From positions 1-6,948 of the forward strand of contig JAITAJ010000381.1 of assembly GCA_031284185.1 (NCBI GenBank): DNA of 6,948 nucleotides, written 5' to 3'. The DNA is from Accumulibacter sp. Lineage in GTDB: Bacteria; Pseudomonadota; Gammaproteobacteria; Burkholderiales; Rhodocyclaceae. Positions within the stretch are counted from its first letter, which is position 1, and every line of letters begins with the position of its first letter. The notes beneath the pieces were generated by a model. It was not told the origin of the DNA. It saw only the letters and a program-made list of their open reading frames with translations, and ran no database searches. Positions 1-4,737 of this stretch are shown here, piece after piece. The position numbers were made by a program, and so were the translations under genes.

Positions 1-189
1 CAGCCGCCAGACCATGTCGTCGTGGCGCTGCTTCTGGTCTTCACTGACGTAGCTGGCATTGACGCGCTCCAGCGTGGAGAAGTCGGCCTCGGTGATCCAC
101 TCGCCCGGCACCCAGTGGCACAAAAGATCGCGCACCATCTCCGGATGGGAGAAAAACAGTTTATAGTCGCTGTCGTGGCGGGTGTTCAT
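1..189 (-). CDS. Rpn/YhgA-like family nuclease (putative transposase), N-terminal part, runs off the left edge
   Basis: The minus strand from ATG at 189 stays open for 63 codons to the window edge, so the C-terminal part is missing. The residues read as the start of the Rpn family (recombination-promoting nuclease, PD-(D/E)XK fold, once called YhgA-like or transposase_31). A HDSDYKLFFSHPEMVRDLL block lies at residues 5-23, followed by a DFSTLERV segment (36-43) and RHDDMVWR (55-62). In this family the RHxD-type segment belongs to the start of the nuclease core; the remaining catalytic residues would lie outside the window. Family members are DNA endonucleases linked to RecA-independent recombination, and some act in phage defence. 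There is no clear Shine-Dalgarno sequence before the ATG. The gene is divergent from the receptor gene to its right. The family call is from recognised sequence pattern, not a search. Confidence 0.8.
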   Translation of the reverse strand, partial: MNTRHDSDYKLFFSHPEMVRDLLCHWVPGEWITEADFSTLERVNASYVSEDQKQRHDDMVWRL

Positions 190-195
190 GACGGG

Positions 196-201
196 ATTGT
201 A
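196..201 (-). promoter_or_regulatory. Possible -10 box for the nuclease gene, implying a leaderless transcript
   Basis: On the minus strand TACAAT (5 of 6 matches to TATAAT) ends six bases before the ATG at 189. Transcription would then begin at or next to the start codon. This fits the lack of a Shine-Dalgarno sequence. No good -35 box is seen at the right distance, so the call is tentative. Confidence 0.3.
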
Positions 202-206
202 TCCGT

Positions 207-312
207 TTCAGAGGATAGAGGCTTGAGAGGACAGTTCAAGAAGACAGAGGACGGAGAAAATCGAGCGCTCGGTTTTCCTGTCTTCTGTCCTCTCAAGCCT
301 CTGTCCTCTGAA
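207..312. repeat. Long imperfect inverted repeat between two divergent genes
   Basis: The arms at 207-234 and 285-312 are complementary over 28 bases with one mismatch (T216 against the right arm). Between them a second stem is centred on the palindrome CGAGCGCTCG (262-271), flanked by GAAAA (256-260) and TTTTC (273-277). Inside the arms the unit CAGAGGAC or its complement recurs several times, and AGAAGACAG (239-247) can pair with CTGTCTTCT (278-286) as an alternative fold. It lies between two divergent genes, so it is not a normal terminator position. It looks like a REP/MITE-type repeated element, but copy number elsewhere cannot be judged from this window. Confidence 0.75.
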
Positions 313-325
313 TTCATAGAGGAAT

Positions 326-330
326 GGAGG
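326..330 (+). promoter_or_regulatory. Ribosome binding site GGAGG for the Bug receptor
   Basis: GGAGG sits nine bases before ATG 340 and abuts the alternative ATG 331. A weaker AGAGGAA (318-324) sits six bases before ATG 331. The stronger match favours 340, giving a compact signal peptide; 331 would add only three residues. Confidence 0.6.
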
Positions 331-339
331 ATGGGAAAA

Positions 340-1317
340 ATGTTGAAGGGCATTCATTTGGGTAGGGCGCTGTTCGCGTTCATGATCATGGCGGCGCTGT
401 CGATGGGGGCGCGCGCGCAAACCTGGCCGACGCAGCCGGTCCGCTTCGTCGTGCCGACGACGGCGGGAAGTTCGGTCGATATCGTGGCGCGGCTGGTGGG
501 TGAGAAGCTCGGCGGCCTGATCGGCCAAACGGTCATCATCGACAACAAGGGCGGGGCCGGCGGCACGATCGGCGCGGACGCGGTGGCCAAGGCGCGCGAC
601 GGCCATACCTTCCTGCTCGGCTACAACGGGCCGATCACCGTGGCGCCGTCCTTGTTTCCCAGGCTGCCATACGATCCGCAACGCGACCTGGCGCCGATCA
701 TCCTGGCCGTGACCCAGCCCAACGTGCTGGTGGCGCGCGTCGATCTCAAGGTCGATTCGGTCAAGGAGCTGGTGGATTTGGCTAAAACGCGGCCCGGCAA
801 GATCGACTATGCCTCGGTGGGCAACGGCTCGCTGTCGCATCTGGCCATGGAATTGCTCAAGATGAAGAGTGGCATTTCCCTGTTGCACATTCCCTACACC
901 GGCGGGCCGGCGGCGTCCCTGGCCTTGGGACGCGGCGACGTGCAGGTGCTGTTCGCCGCCCTGTCCAACGTGCAGGCGCTGCTGCGCGAGGGCAAGGTGA
1001 AGCTGCTGGCGGTGTCGAATGCCAGGCGCTCGGCGGCGCTGCCGGATCTGCCGACGATCGCCGAACAGGGATATCCGGGCTTCGACGCGACGACGTGGAA
1101 CGGCTTCCTCGCGCCGGCGGCCACGCCGAAAGAAGTCGTGGAACGATTGAACAAGGCCATCGGCCAGGTTCTGGAAATGCCCGAGGTCAGGCAGAAGTTG
1201 CTGGCCGGCGGAGCGGAAGTCGCGGGAGGTTCGCCCGAACGCTTCGCCGAACTGCTCAGGAACGAAACGACGGCATGGAGCGCGGTGATCGAGCGTTCCG
1301 GCATCAAGCCGGAGTGA
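340..1317 (+). CDS. Bug (TctC family) tripartite tricarboxylate transporter substrate-binding protein
   Basis: This is a periplasmic receptor of 325 residues, the usual family length. Residues 1-26 form a signal peptide: a basic start (MLKGIHLGR), a hydrophobic LFAFMIMAAL core and ARA before Gln27. The mature protein begins QTWPTQPVRFVVP, the typical Bug N-terminus. Other family blocks are DNKGGAGGTIGADAVAKA, LPYDPQRDLAPI, GSLSHLAMELLK and HIPYTGGPAASLALGRGDV. Bug proteins bind small carboxylates or related compounds and normally deliver them to a TctA/TctB membrane pair. No such pair is in the window, so this is an orphan receptor, as is common in betaproteobacteria. The first ligand loop reads PTTAGSSVD, where many relatives have a PAGGxxD-like loop, so the ligand may differ; it cannot be predicted. 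The frame stays open back to position 22, but the binding site and signal peptide place the start at 340 or 331. Confidence 0.93.
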   Translation: MLKGIHLGRALFAFMIMAALSMGARAQTWPTQPVRFVVPTTAGSSVDIVARLVGEKLGGLIGQTVIIDNKGGAGGTIGADAVAKARDGHTFLLGYNGPITVAPSLFPRLPYDPQRDLAPIILAVTQPNVLVARVDLKVDSVKELVDLAKTRPGKIDYASVGNGSLSHLAMELLKMKSGISLLHIPYTGGPAASLALGRGDVQVLFAALSNVQALLREGKVKLLAVSNARRSAALPDLPTIAEQGYPGFDATTWNGFLAPAATPKEVVERLNKAIGQVLEMPEVRQKLLAGGAEVAGGSPERFAELLRNETTAWSAVIERSGIKPE

Positions 1318-1361
1318 GCGCACACCGGCGACGCGCCGGAAGATGGTTTCCCGTCACCACG

Positions 1362-1393
1362 CGGCAGGTTCCGAGAGGAGCATGCCGTTTTTT
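1362..1393 (+). terminator. Weak candidate terminator of the Bug gene
   Basis: CGGCA (1362-1366) can pair with TGCCG (1383-1387), followed directly by six T (1388-1393), about 45 bases after the stop. The loop is 16 bases and the stem only five pairs, so the structure is weak. CATGCCG (1381-1387) could instead pair with CGGCATG (1403-1409) around the T tract. The T run and its position between convergent genes are the main support. Confidence 0.35.
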
Positions 1394-1398
1394 GGGTA

Positions 1399-1419
1399 CG
1401 CCCGGCATGGGCGCGCTCC
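1399..1419 (+). repeat. Terminator-associated 21-base repeat, copy 1
   Basis: This stretch, beginning CGCCCGGCATGGGCG and ending CGCTCC, is identical over 21 bases to 3858-3878. It starts five bases after a T6 tract (1388-1393). The core is a small hairpin, CGCCC-GGCAT-GGGCG. The second copy also starts five bases after a T tract. Confidence 0.8.
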
Positions 1420-1629
1420 GGCGGGAATGCGTCTCGCCGCAAGCGGATCACGGCGAGGGGAGCAAATCGCAACGGCATGAGGGCGATCGCGTGTGGGAAG
1501 GAAGCGTGGAGCATGAGCGGCGAGCCGATGAGCGTGAACCGGATAGAAGGCGCTGCCGGGCAGGGCGCGGGCCGGAAACCGCGAAGCGCTCGTGATCGAG
1601 GCGAAGTGGCGTAGAACCGGCGGTTGCGC

Positions 1630-1665
1630 GGAGAAAGAGCGCGTCCTCACCAGGGGAGAACGCGC
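1630..1665 (-). terminator. Probable intrinsic terminator of the small minus-strand gene
   Basis: Read on the minus strand, GCGCGTTCTC (1665-1656) pairs with GAGGACGCGC (1648-1639): ten pairs including one G-U, with a seven-base loop. A T-rich tail TCTTTCTC follows (1638-1631). It begins about 33 bases past the stop of the 1699-2016 gene. The interrupted T tract makes it moderate in strength. Confidence 0.45.
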
Positions 1666-1698
1666 CGGATGGCTGCAGGCGCGCATATTGGATAGCCT

Positions 1699-2016
1699 TC
1701 ATGACCGGAACCTTGGGCGGTCAAGCGTCATCCGCTCATCGAGCGTGGAATCAGCCCATCCCGGCTCGCGTCTTTTCTGAAAATTCTTCAAAGCCTGATG
1801 ACCCGTCGGCTTGCGGATTCCGAACGACGAATTCCATTCGATGGTCTTTGCGCGAACGAACAGCCCGCCCGAGCAAGCCCGGCCATATCCGCTGAAAACA
1901 CCTGTAAAGGACTTATCGGCGGCAAGCGCCAGACGGGAAGGCAATGCAGCGGCAAAGACAAACGCTGTAATGCCTTCCTTCCACTTCTCGAAGCCGCTTT
2001 TTACTCGCGTTGCCAT
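1699..2016 (-). CDS. Small probably exported protein of unknown function, possibly internally deleted
   Basis: The start is ATG at 2016-2014, chosen for a strong GAGGAG site six bases upstream; the frame is open further upstream to 2106 but without such a site. It encodes 105 residues. A basic start (MATRVKSGFEKWK) is followed by a hydrophobic stretch, GITAFVFAAALPSRLALA, then a likely cleavage after residue 32 before ADKSFTGVF, so the product is probably periplasmic. The mature part is Gly/Ser/aromatic-rich (GVFSGYGRACSGGLFV, KTIEWNSSF) with a single Cys, and ends in a charged segment (NFQKRREPGWADSTLDERM). It is too short and too lightly patterned for me to name a family. The N- and C-terminal segments both look protein-like, so a central deletion or decay is possible. 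It converges with the Bug gene and is divergent from the symporter gene. Confidence 0.6.
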   Translation of the reverse strand: MATRVKSGFEKWKEGITAFVFAAALPSRLALAADKSFTGVFSGYGRACSGGLFVRAKTIEWNSSFGIRKPTGHQALKNFQKRREPGWADSTLDERMTLDRPRFRS

Positions 2017-2022
2017 GTTGAA

Positions 2023-2028
2023 CTCCTC
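2023..2028 (-). promoter_or_regulatory. Strong ribosome binding site fixing the start of the small exported protein
   Basis: GAGGAG on the minus strand lies six bases before ATG 2016. It selects this start over the upstream ATG at 2106 and gives a product beginning directly with a signal peptide. Confidence 0.65.
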
Positions 2029-2131
2029 ATTCAGAAAGAACGCGGGCCGGTCGCGCGTGGTATCGGGCGTAGGTCTCGTTGGCGGGCGGCGTCGGAATTG
2101 GCTCAAGGGCCGCCTTGGTGACGCCTTGAAC

Positions 2132-2152
2132 GCCGCGCTGCGCGGCCTTTTT
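2132..2152 (+). terminator. Orphan terminator-like hairpin, plus orientation
   Basis: GCCGCG (2132-2137) pairs with CGCGGC (2141-2146) around a three-base loop, then C and TTTTT (2148-2152). The form is that of an intrinsic terminator, but no plus-strand gene ends upstream of it. It may stop an unseen small RNA or antisense transcription, or be chance in GC-rich DNA. Confidence 0.3.
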
Positions 2153-2345
2153 ACGCCTGGATGCCGCGCCTCTCAATGGCCGACGAATATCGACGGCAAG
2201 CATCGCGTCCGCCATTTCGCCGCTTCGCCGTGCCTTGAAATGGGTCATTCAGGATGGACTACCACGCATTTCCGCAGGCCGTCCTCGTCCTTCCTGCCTG
2301 GTACACGGCACATGCCGCGCCCGTGTCGTCATTTCATGAATATCG

Positions 2346-2374
2346 TTGCTACGGAAAGCGTATTGGCGTATTTT
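2346..2374 (+). promoter_or_regulatory. Candidate sigma-70 promoter for the symporter
   Basis: TTGCTA (2346-2351) and TATTTT (2369-2374) are 17 bases apart, each matching consensus at four of six positions. Transcription would start near 2381, giving a leader of about 75 bases that contains the ATCGCC/GGCGAT inverted repeat (2382-2400). No other pair in the spacer scores better by eye. Confidence 0.4.
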
Positions 2375-2454
2375 TGTCGTGATCGCCGCCGGCAGGCGAT
2401 TTCCCGGCATCGATCATCACGAATGGCAGTACAACCAAAGGAAAGGATGAGAAC

Positions 2455-3765
2455 ATGACAGAAACACCCCAAACCGGCGGACCGCTGAGCTGGTATTTCA
2501 GAACCAACCTGCTGGTGCGCATTCTCACGGGCCTGGTCCTGGGCGGCATCGTCGGCATCGTCCTGGGATACTCTCCCGACGCGGCAAAATCCTTCGTCAC
2601 CTATGGCCAATTCTTCGGCGACCTGTTCATCCGGCTGTTGAAGATGATCGTCGTGCCGGTCATCCTCTTCTCGCTGATCACCGGAGCGGCGAGCATCACG
2701 CCGAGCCAGATCGGCCGTACGGGCGGCAAGACCCTCCTGTACTACCTCGTCACCTCCATCATCGCCGTGTGCATCGGTCTCGTCGTCGCCTTGATTTTCC
2801 GTCCGGGCGAGGGGCTGAACATGGTCGGCGCGGAAGGCGTGGCGGGCAAGGTTGCCCAGTCGCCGCCACTCGGGCAGGTCCTCCTGAACATCGTGCCGAC
2901 GAATCCCGTCGAATCGCTGGCCAAGGGCGACGTCCTGCCCATCATCTTCTTCGCTCTCGTGGCGGGCATCGGCCTTTCCGTACTGCGGGATTCAAAGAAC
3001 GAAACCCTGGCGAGGCAGGCCAACGTGCTCTTCGACGCCTGTACCGCCGCGGCGGAGGTCATCTACAAGGTCGTCGGCGGCATCATGCAGTACGCCCCCA
3101 TCGGCGTATTCTTCCTGATCGCCATCGTTTTCGCGCAGCAGGGGCCCAAGGTCGTCGGCCCGCTGTTCTACGTCACCCTGGCGGTTTACGTGGGCCTCGT
3201 CCTGCATCTCGTCCTCGGTTACGGCGGGCTGCTCGCGCTGTTCGGACTGAGCTTCGTGAAGTTCATCAAAGATGCACAGACGCCGATGGTCACCGCCTTC
3301 GTCACCCGCTCGTCCAGCGGCACTCTGCCCGTGACCATGCGCGTCGCCGAGGAGAAGCTCGGCGTTCCGCGCACGATCAGTTCGTTCATTCTGCCGATCG
3401 GCGCCACGGTCAACATGGACGGCACGGCCATCTACATCACCATCTGCGCCACGTTCATCGGTTTCGCCATCGGCTCGCCGCTGGACAGCGGCCAGATGCT
3501 GACCCTGATGATCACCGCGACGCTCGCGGCCATTGGCACGGCGGGTGTCCCTGGGGCGGGCGCGCTGATGCTGATCATGGCCCTCGAATCGGTCGGGCTG
3601 AAAGTGGACGCCGGCTCGGCCGTGGCCGCCACCTATGCCCTGGTGCTGGGCATCGACGCCCTGCTCGACATGGGCCGTACCTGCATGAACGTCACCGGCG
3701 ACATCGCCGGCGTGACCATCGTCGCCAAGAGCGAAAAGTTGCTGGACACGAGCAAGTGGGAATAG
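2455..3765 (+). CDS. Dicarboxylate/amino acid:cation symporter (DAACS/SLC1 family), probably acidic amino acid type
   Basis: This is an inner-membrane secondary transporter of 436 residues, full length for the family. Eight transmembrane segments and two re-entrant hairpins are expected from its hydrophobic pattern. Signature regions are present: KMIVVPVILFSLITGAAS, a Ser-rich hairpin-1 TRSSSGTLP (284-292), NMDGT (320-324) and hairpin-2 GTAGVPGAG. GIDALLDMGRTCMNVTGD (399-416) follows. Against the archaeal aspartate transporter GltPh, the cation and substrate residues Asp, Asp, Arg, Thr and Asn of the last helix correspond to D401, D405, R408, T409 and N412. The Arg favours aspartate/glutamate over neutral amino acids or C4-dicarboxylates; this is inference from family knowledge. 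The start is supported by AAGGA (2443-2447), seven bases before the ATG. It is transcribed alone, with its own probable promoter and a strong terminator. GltP is the nearest well-known type, but DctA-like or other carboxylate specificity is not excluded. Confidence 0.95.
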   Translation: MTETPQTGGPLSWYFRTNLLVRILTGLVLGGIVGIVLGYSPDAAKSFVTYGQFFGDLFIRLLKMIVVPVILFSLITGAASITPSQIGRTGGKTLLYYLVTSIIAVCIGLVVALIFRPGEGLNMVGAEGVAGKVAQSPPLGQVLLNIVPTNPVESLAKGDVLPIIFFALVAGIGLSVLRDSKNETLARQANVLFDACTAAAEVIYKVVGGIMQYAPIGVFFLIAIVFAQQGPKVVGPLFYVTLAVYVGLVLHLVLGYGGLLALFGLSFVKFIKDAQTPMVTAFVTRSSSGTLPVTMRVAEEKLGVPRTISSFILPIGATVNMDGTAIYITICATFIGFAIGSPLDSGQMLTLMITATLAAIGTAGVPGAGALMLIMALESVGLKVDAGSAVAATYALVLGIDALLDMGRTCMNVTGDIAGVTIVAKSEKLLDTSKWE

Positions 3766-3819
3766 CTTCGTCTTGCCCCGTCCCCGACGGTTTCTCGGCC
3801 GGGACGGGATACTGAGGAC

Positions 3820-3852
3820 ACGCCGCCGCGATGAACGCGGCGGCGTTTTTTT
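3820..3852 (+). terminator. Strong intrinsic terminator of the symporter gene
   Basis: ACGCCGCCGCG (3820-3830) pairs perfectly with CGCGGCGGCGT (3836-3846) around a five-base loop ATGAA. Seven T follow (3846-3852). It lies 54 bases after the stop codon and separates the symporter from the division operon. Confidence 0.92.
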
Positions 3853-3857
3853 CACCG

Positions 3858-3878
3858 CGCCCGGCATGGGCGCGCTCC
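3858..3878 (+). repeat. Terminator-associated 21-base repeat, copy 2
   Basis: It is identical to 1399-1419 and starts five bases after the T7 tract of the symporter terminator. Here the core hairpin is longer: CGCGCCC (3856-3862) pairs with GGGCGCG (3868-3874) around GGCAT. Confidence 0.8.
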
Positions 3879-3976
3879 TTCACGCGGCGGGCGGCGCAAT
3901 GAGACTTGGGGTGCCCCGGCTCTCATCCCCTCGACTTCCCGAACCGCCCGGTGCGGAACCGCAGACCGGGTAGCGT

Positions 3977-4013
3977 GGCAGGGGGACGGCCGGTCAGGGC
4001 CGTCCCCCATGCC
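3977..4013. repeat. Strong hairpin without a T tract upstream of the division operon
   Basis: GGGGGACGGCC (3981-3991) pairs with GGCCGTCCCCC (3998-4008), loop GGTCAG. The stem is extended by GGCA (3977-3980) with TGCC (4010-4013) past a bulged A. That gives fifteen pairs. No T run follows; a C15 run starts three bases later. Confidence 0.8.
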
Positions 4014-4016
4014 GAT

Positions 4017-4031
4017 CCCCCCCCCCCCCCC
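4017..4031. repeat. Homopolymer run of 15 C
   Basis: Fifteen consecutive C follow a strong hairpin, about 255 bases upstream of mraZ and about 150 bases before the proposed -35 box. Such runs are prone to slippage in replication and to length errors in sequencing, so the exact length is uncertain. Confidence 0.85.
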
Positions 4032-4139
4032 GCATCGAATGTTGCAATGTCGTCTCGGCGCCTCCCCGGCGCCGTCTGCCCTCCTGCGCGCCTGAAATCG
4101 ATCTTTCTCTTTGTTTTCAAAGGGAAATCAATCCTCAGC

Positions 4140-4151
4140 ATGTTTCAAGGA
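4140..4151 (+). repeat. Upstream copy of the first 12 bases of mraZ
   Basis: ATGTTTCAAGGA occurs here and again at 4288-4299, where it is the start of mraZ (Met-Phe-Gln-Gly). This copy would encode seven residues, MFQGNSP, then stop, and lacks a Shine-Dalgarno sequence. A related GTTTTCAAAGGGAAAT lies at 4113-4128. It may be a remnant of a duplicated gene start or chance. Confidence 0.5.
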
Positions 4152-4179
4152 AATTCGCCCTAAGTCTTTGTAGTCATTG

Positions 4180-4227
4180 AAAAAACGATAAAAAACGCTT
4201 GCCATGCCAAATACTTTGCCTTAAAGT
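4180..4227 (+). promoter_or_regulatory. Probable promoter of the mraZ operon with UP-like A tracts
   Basis: TTGCCA (4199-4204) and TAAAGT (4222-4227) are 17 bases apart. Two A6 tracts at 4180-4185 and 4190-4195 are ten bases apart and lie just upstream of the -35, where an UP element contacts the RNA polymerase alpha subunit. The predicted start is near 4234, so the MraZ boxes cover about -8 to +17. The -10 match is only four of six. Confidence 0.5.
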
Positions 4228-4250
4228 GGGATTTAGTGGTGGAAAGTAGG
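4225..4250 (+). promoter_or_regulatory. MraZ operator: three direct repeats at 10-base spacing
   Basis: AGTGGG (4225-4230), AGTGGT (4235-4240) and AGTAGG (4245-4250) repeat at exactly ten bases. MraZ is known to bind direct repeats of TGGG-like sequence separated by about five bases, upstream of its own gene. The first box matches best; the third has TAGG in place of TGGG. Position over the proposed -10 and start site fits autorepression. Confidence 0.75.
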
Positions 4251-4287
4251 ATAATGTGTTGTCAGCGTAGGAAAAGGTGGGGGATCG

Positions 4288-4737
4288 ATGTTTCAAGGAC
4301 GGACAGCGCTGAGTCTCGACGCCAAAGGGCGGCTGGCCATTCCGGCCCGGCACCGCGAAGCGCTCGTTGCGGCTTCCGGCGGACAGATCGTGCTGACCGC
4401 GCATCCGCAGGAAGACTGCCTGCTCCTCTATCCCGCGCCCGCGTGGGAACCCGTCCGGGACAAAATAATGGCGGCATCCAGCTTCGATAAACAGGTGGCG
4501 GCCTACCAGCGGCGGCTGGTCGGCTATGCCTGCGACAGCGCCCTGGATTCCGCCGGACGCCTGCTGATCCCCTGGGAGTTGAGGCAGCTGGCGAAATTTG
4601 AAAAGCAGGTCTGGTTCATCGGCCAAGGCTCGCGTTTCGAGATCTGGTCGGACATCGGTTATTGGCAGCAACAAAATATTTTCGATGACATACGCGATCA
4701 GCCACTGCCGTCCGAACTCAAGGGTCTGACGCTGTGA
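4288..4737 (+). CDS. mraZ: Transcriptional regulator MraZ
   Basis: It is a 149-residue regulator, normal for the family, and first gene of the division and cell wall cluster. MraZ is a DNA-binding protein made of two SpoVT/AbrB-like halves that assembles into a ring and represses its own operon. Both half-signatures are present: LDAKGRLAIPARHR (10-23) and LDSAGRLLIPWELR (86-99), each with the conserved D-x-x-G-R. The start is supported by AGGTGG (4275-4280), seven bases upstream. MFQG is a typical N-terminus. Three probable MraZ boxes lie just upstream. It overlaps rsmH by four bases. Confidence 0.97.
   Translation: MFQGRTALSLDAKGRLAIPARHREALVAASGGQIVLTAHPQEDCLLLYPAPAWEPVRDKIMAASSFDKQVAAYQRRLVGYACDSALDSAGRLLIPWELRQLAKFEKQVWFIGQGSRFEIWSDIGYWQQQNIFDDIRDQPLPSELKGLTL

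Larger units (their letters stand above)
1318..1698. other. Spacer without a recognisable gene, between the Bug gene and the convergent small gene
   Basis: The genes on either side converge here, so terminators are expected. A small hairpin without a T tract lies at 1325-1339 (CCGGCG/CGCCGG). A weak hairpin plus T6 ends at 1393, a 21-base repeat lies at 1399-1419, and a minus-strand terminator lies at 1630-1665. Open frames in all directions are low-complexity Arg/Ala/Ser-rich translations of GC-rich DNA without good ribosome sites. I see no credible gene. Confidence 0.6.
2017..2454. other. Divergent spacer between the small exported protein and the symporter
   Basis: The 438 bases hold start signals for both flanking genes. 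Visible elements are the GAGGAG site for the left gene, an orphan terminator-like hairpin at 2132-2152, a probable promoter at 2346-2374, a small inverted repeat ATCGCC/GGCGAT at 2382-2400 (a hairpin or operator in the likely leader), and AAGGA (2443-2447) before the symporter ATG. Open frames here are antisense or low-complexity and lack convincing starts. Confidence 0.6.
3766..4287. other. Spacer between the symporter terminator and the division operon
   Basis: No gene is seen in these 522 bases. In order it holds the symporter terminator, copy 2 of the 21-base repeat (3858-3878), a strong hairpin (3977-4013), a C15 run (4017-4031) and a smaller hairpin CGGCGCC/GGCGCCG (4056-4074). After these the composition shifts from GC-rich to AT-rich near 4090 and leads into the mraZ promoter and MraZ boxes. 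An open frame crossing the C run would encode a proline stretch and has no ribosome site. Confidence 0.65.

Noticed and set aside
22..339. Long N-terminal extension of the Bug receptor reading frame
   Set aside because: The frame is open back to 22, but this part is antisense to the nuclease gene and crosses the inverted repeat. The signal peptide and GGAGG site place the true start at 340 (or 331).
208..1323. 371-codon open frame antisense to the Bug receptor
   Set aside because: It is Arg/His/Gln-rich without domain features, as expected opposite a GC-rich gene; the receptor on the other strand is clear.
1448..1702. 84-codon minus-strand open frame downstream of the small exported gene
   Set aside because: There is no ribosome site, the composition is low-complexity Ser/Arg/Pro, and it crosses the predicted terminator at 1630-1665.
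2027..2248. tRNA-Leu-like stretch GGCGAAATGGCGGACGC on the minus strand near 2210, inside a 73-codon open frame
   Set aside because: It resembles a tRNA-Leu D arm, but no matching acceptor, anticodon or T arms can be formed around it.
2769..3867. Long open frames overlapping the symporter gene on both strands
   Set aside because: They are Arg/His/Gly-rich or low-complexity translations with no recognisable motifs; the symporter frame accounts for the region.
3906..4163. 85-codon open frame ending just before the mraZ promoter
   Set aside because: It reads through the hairpin and the C15 run as a proline stretch and has no ribosome site. It ends by chance in the MFQG repeat.
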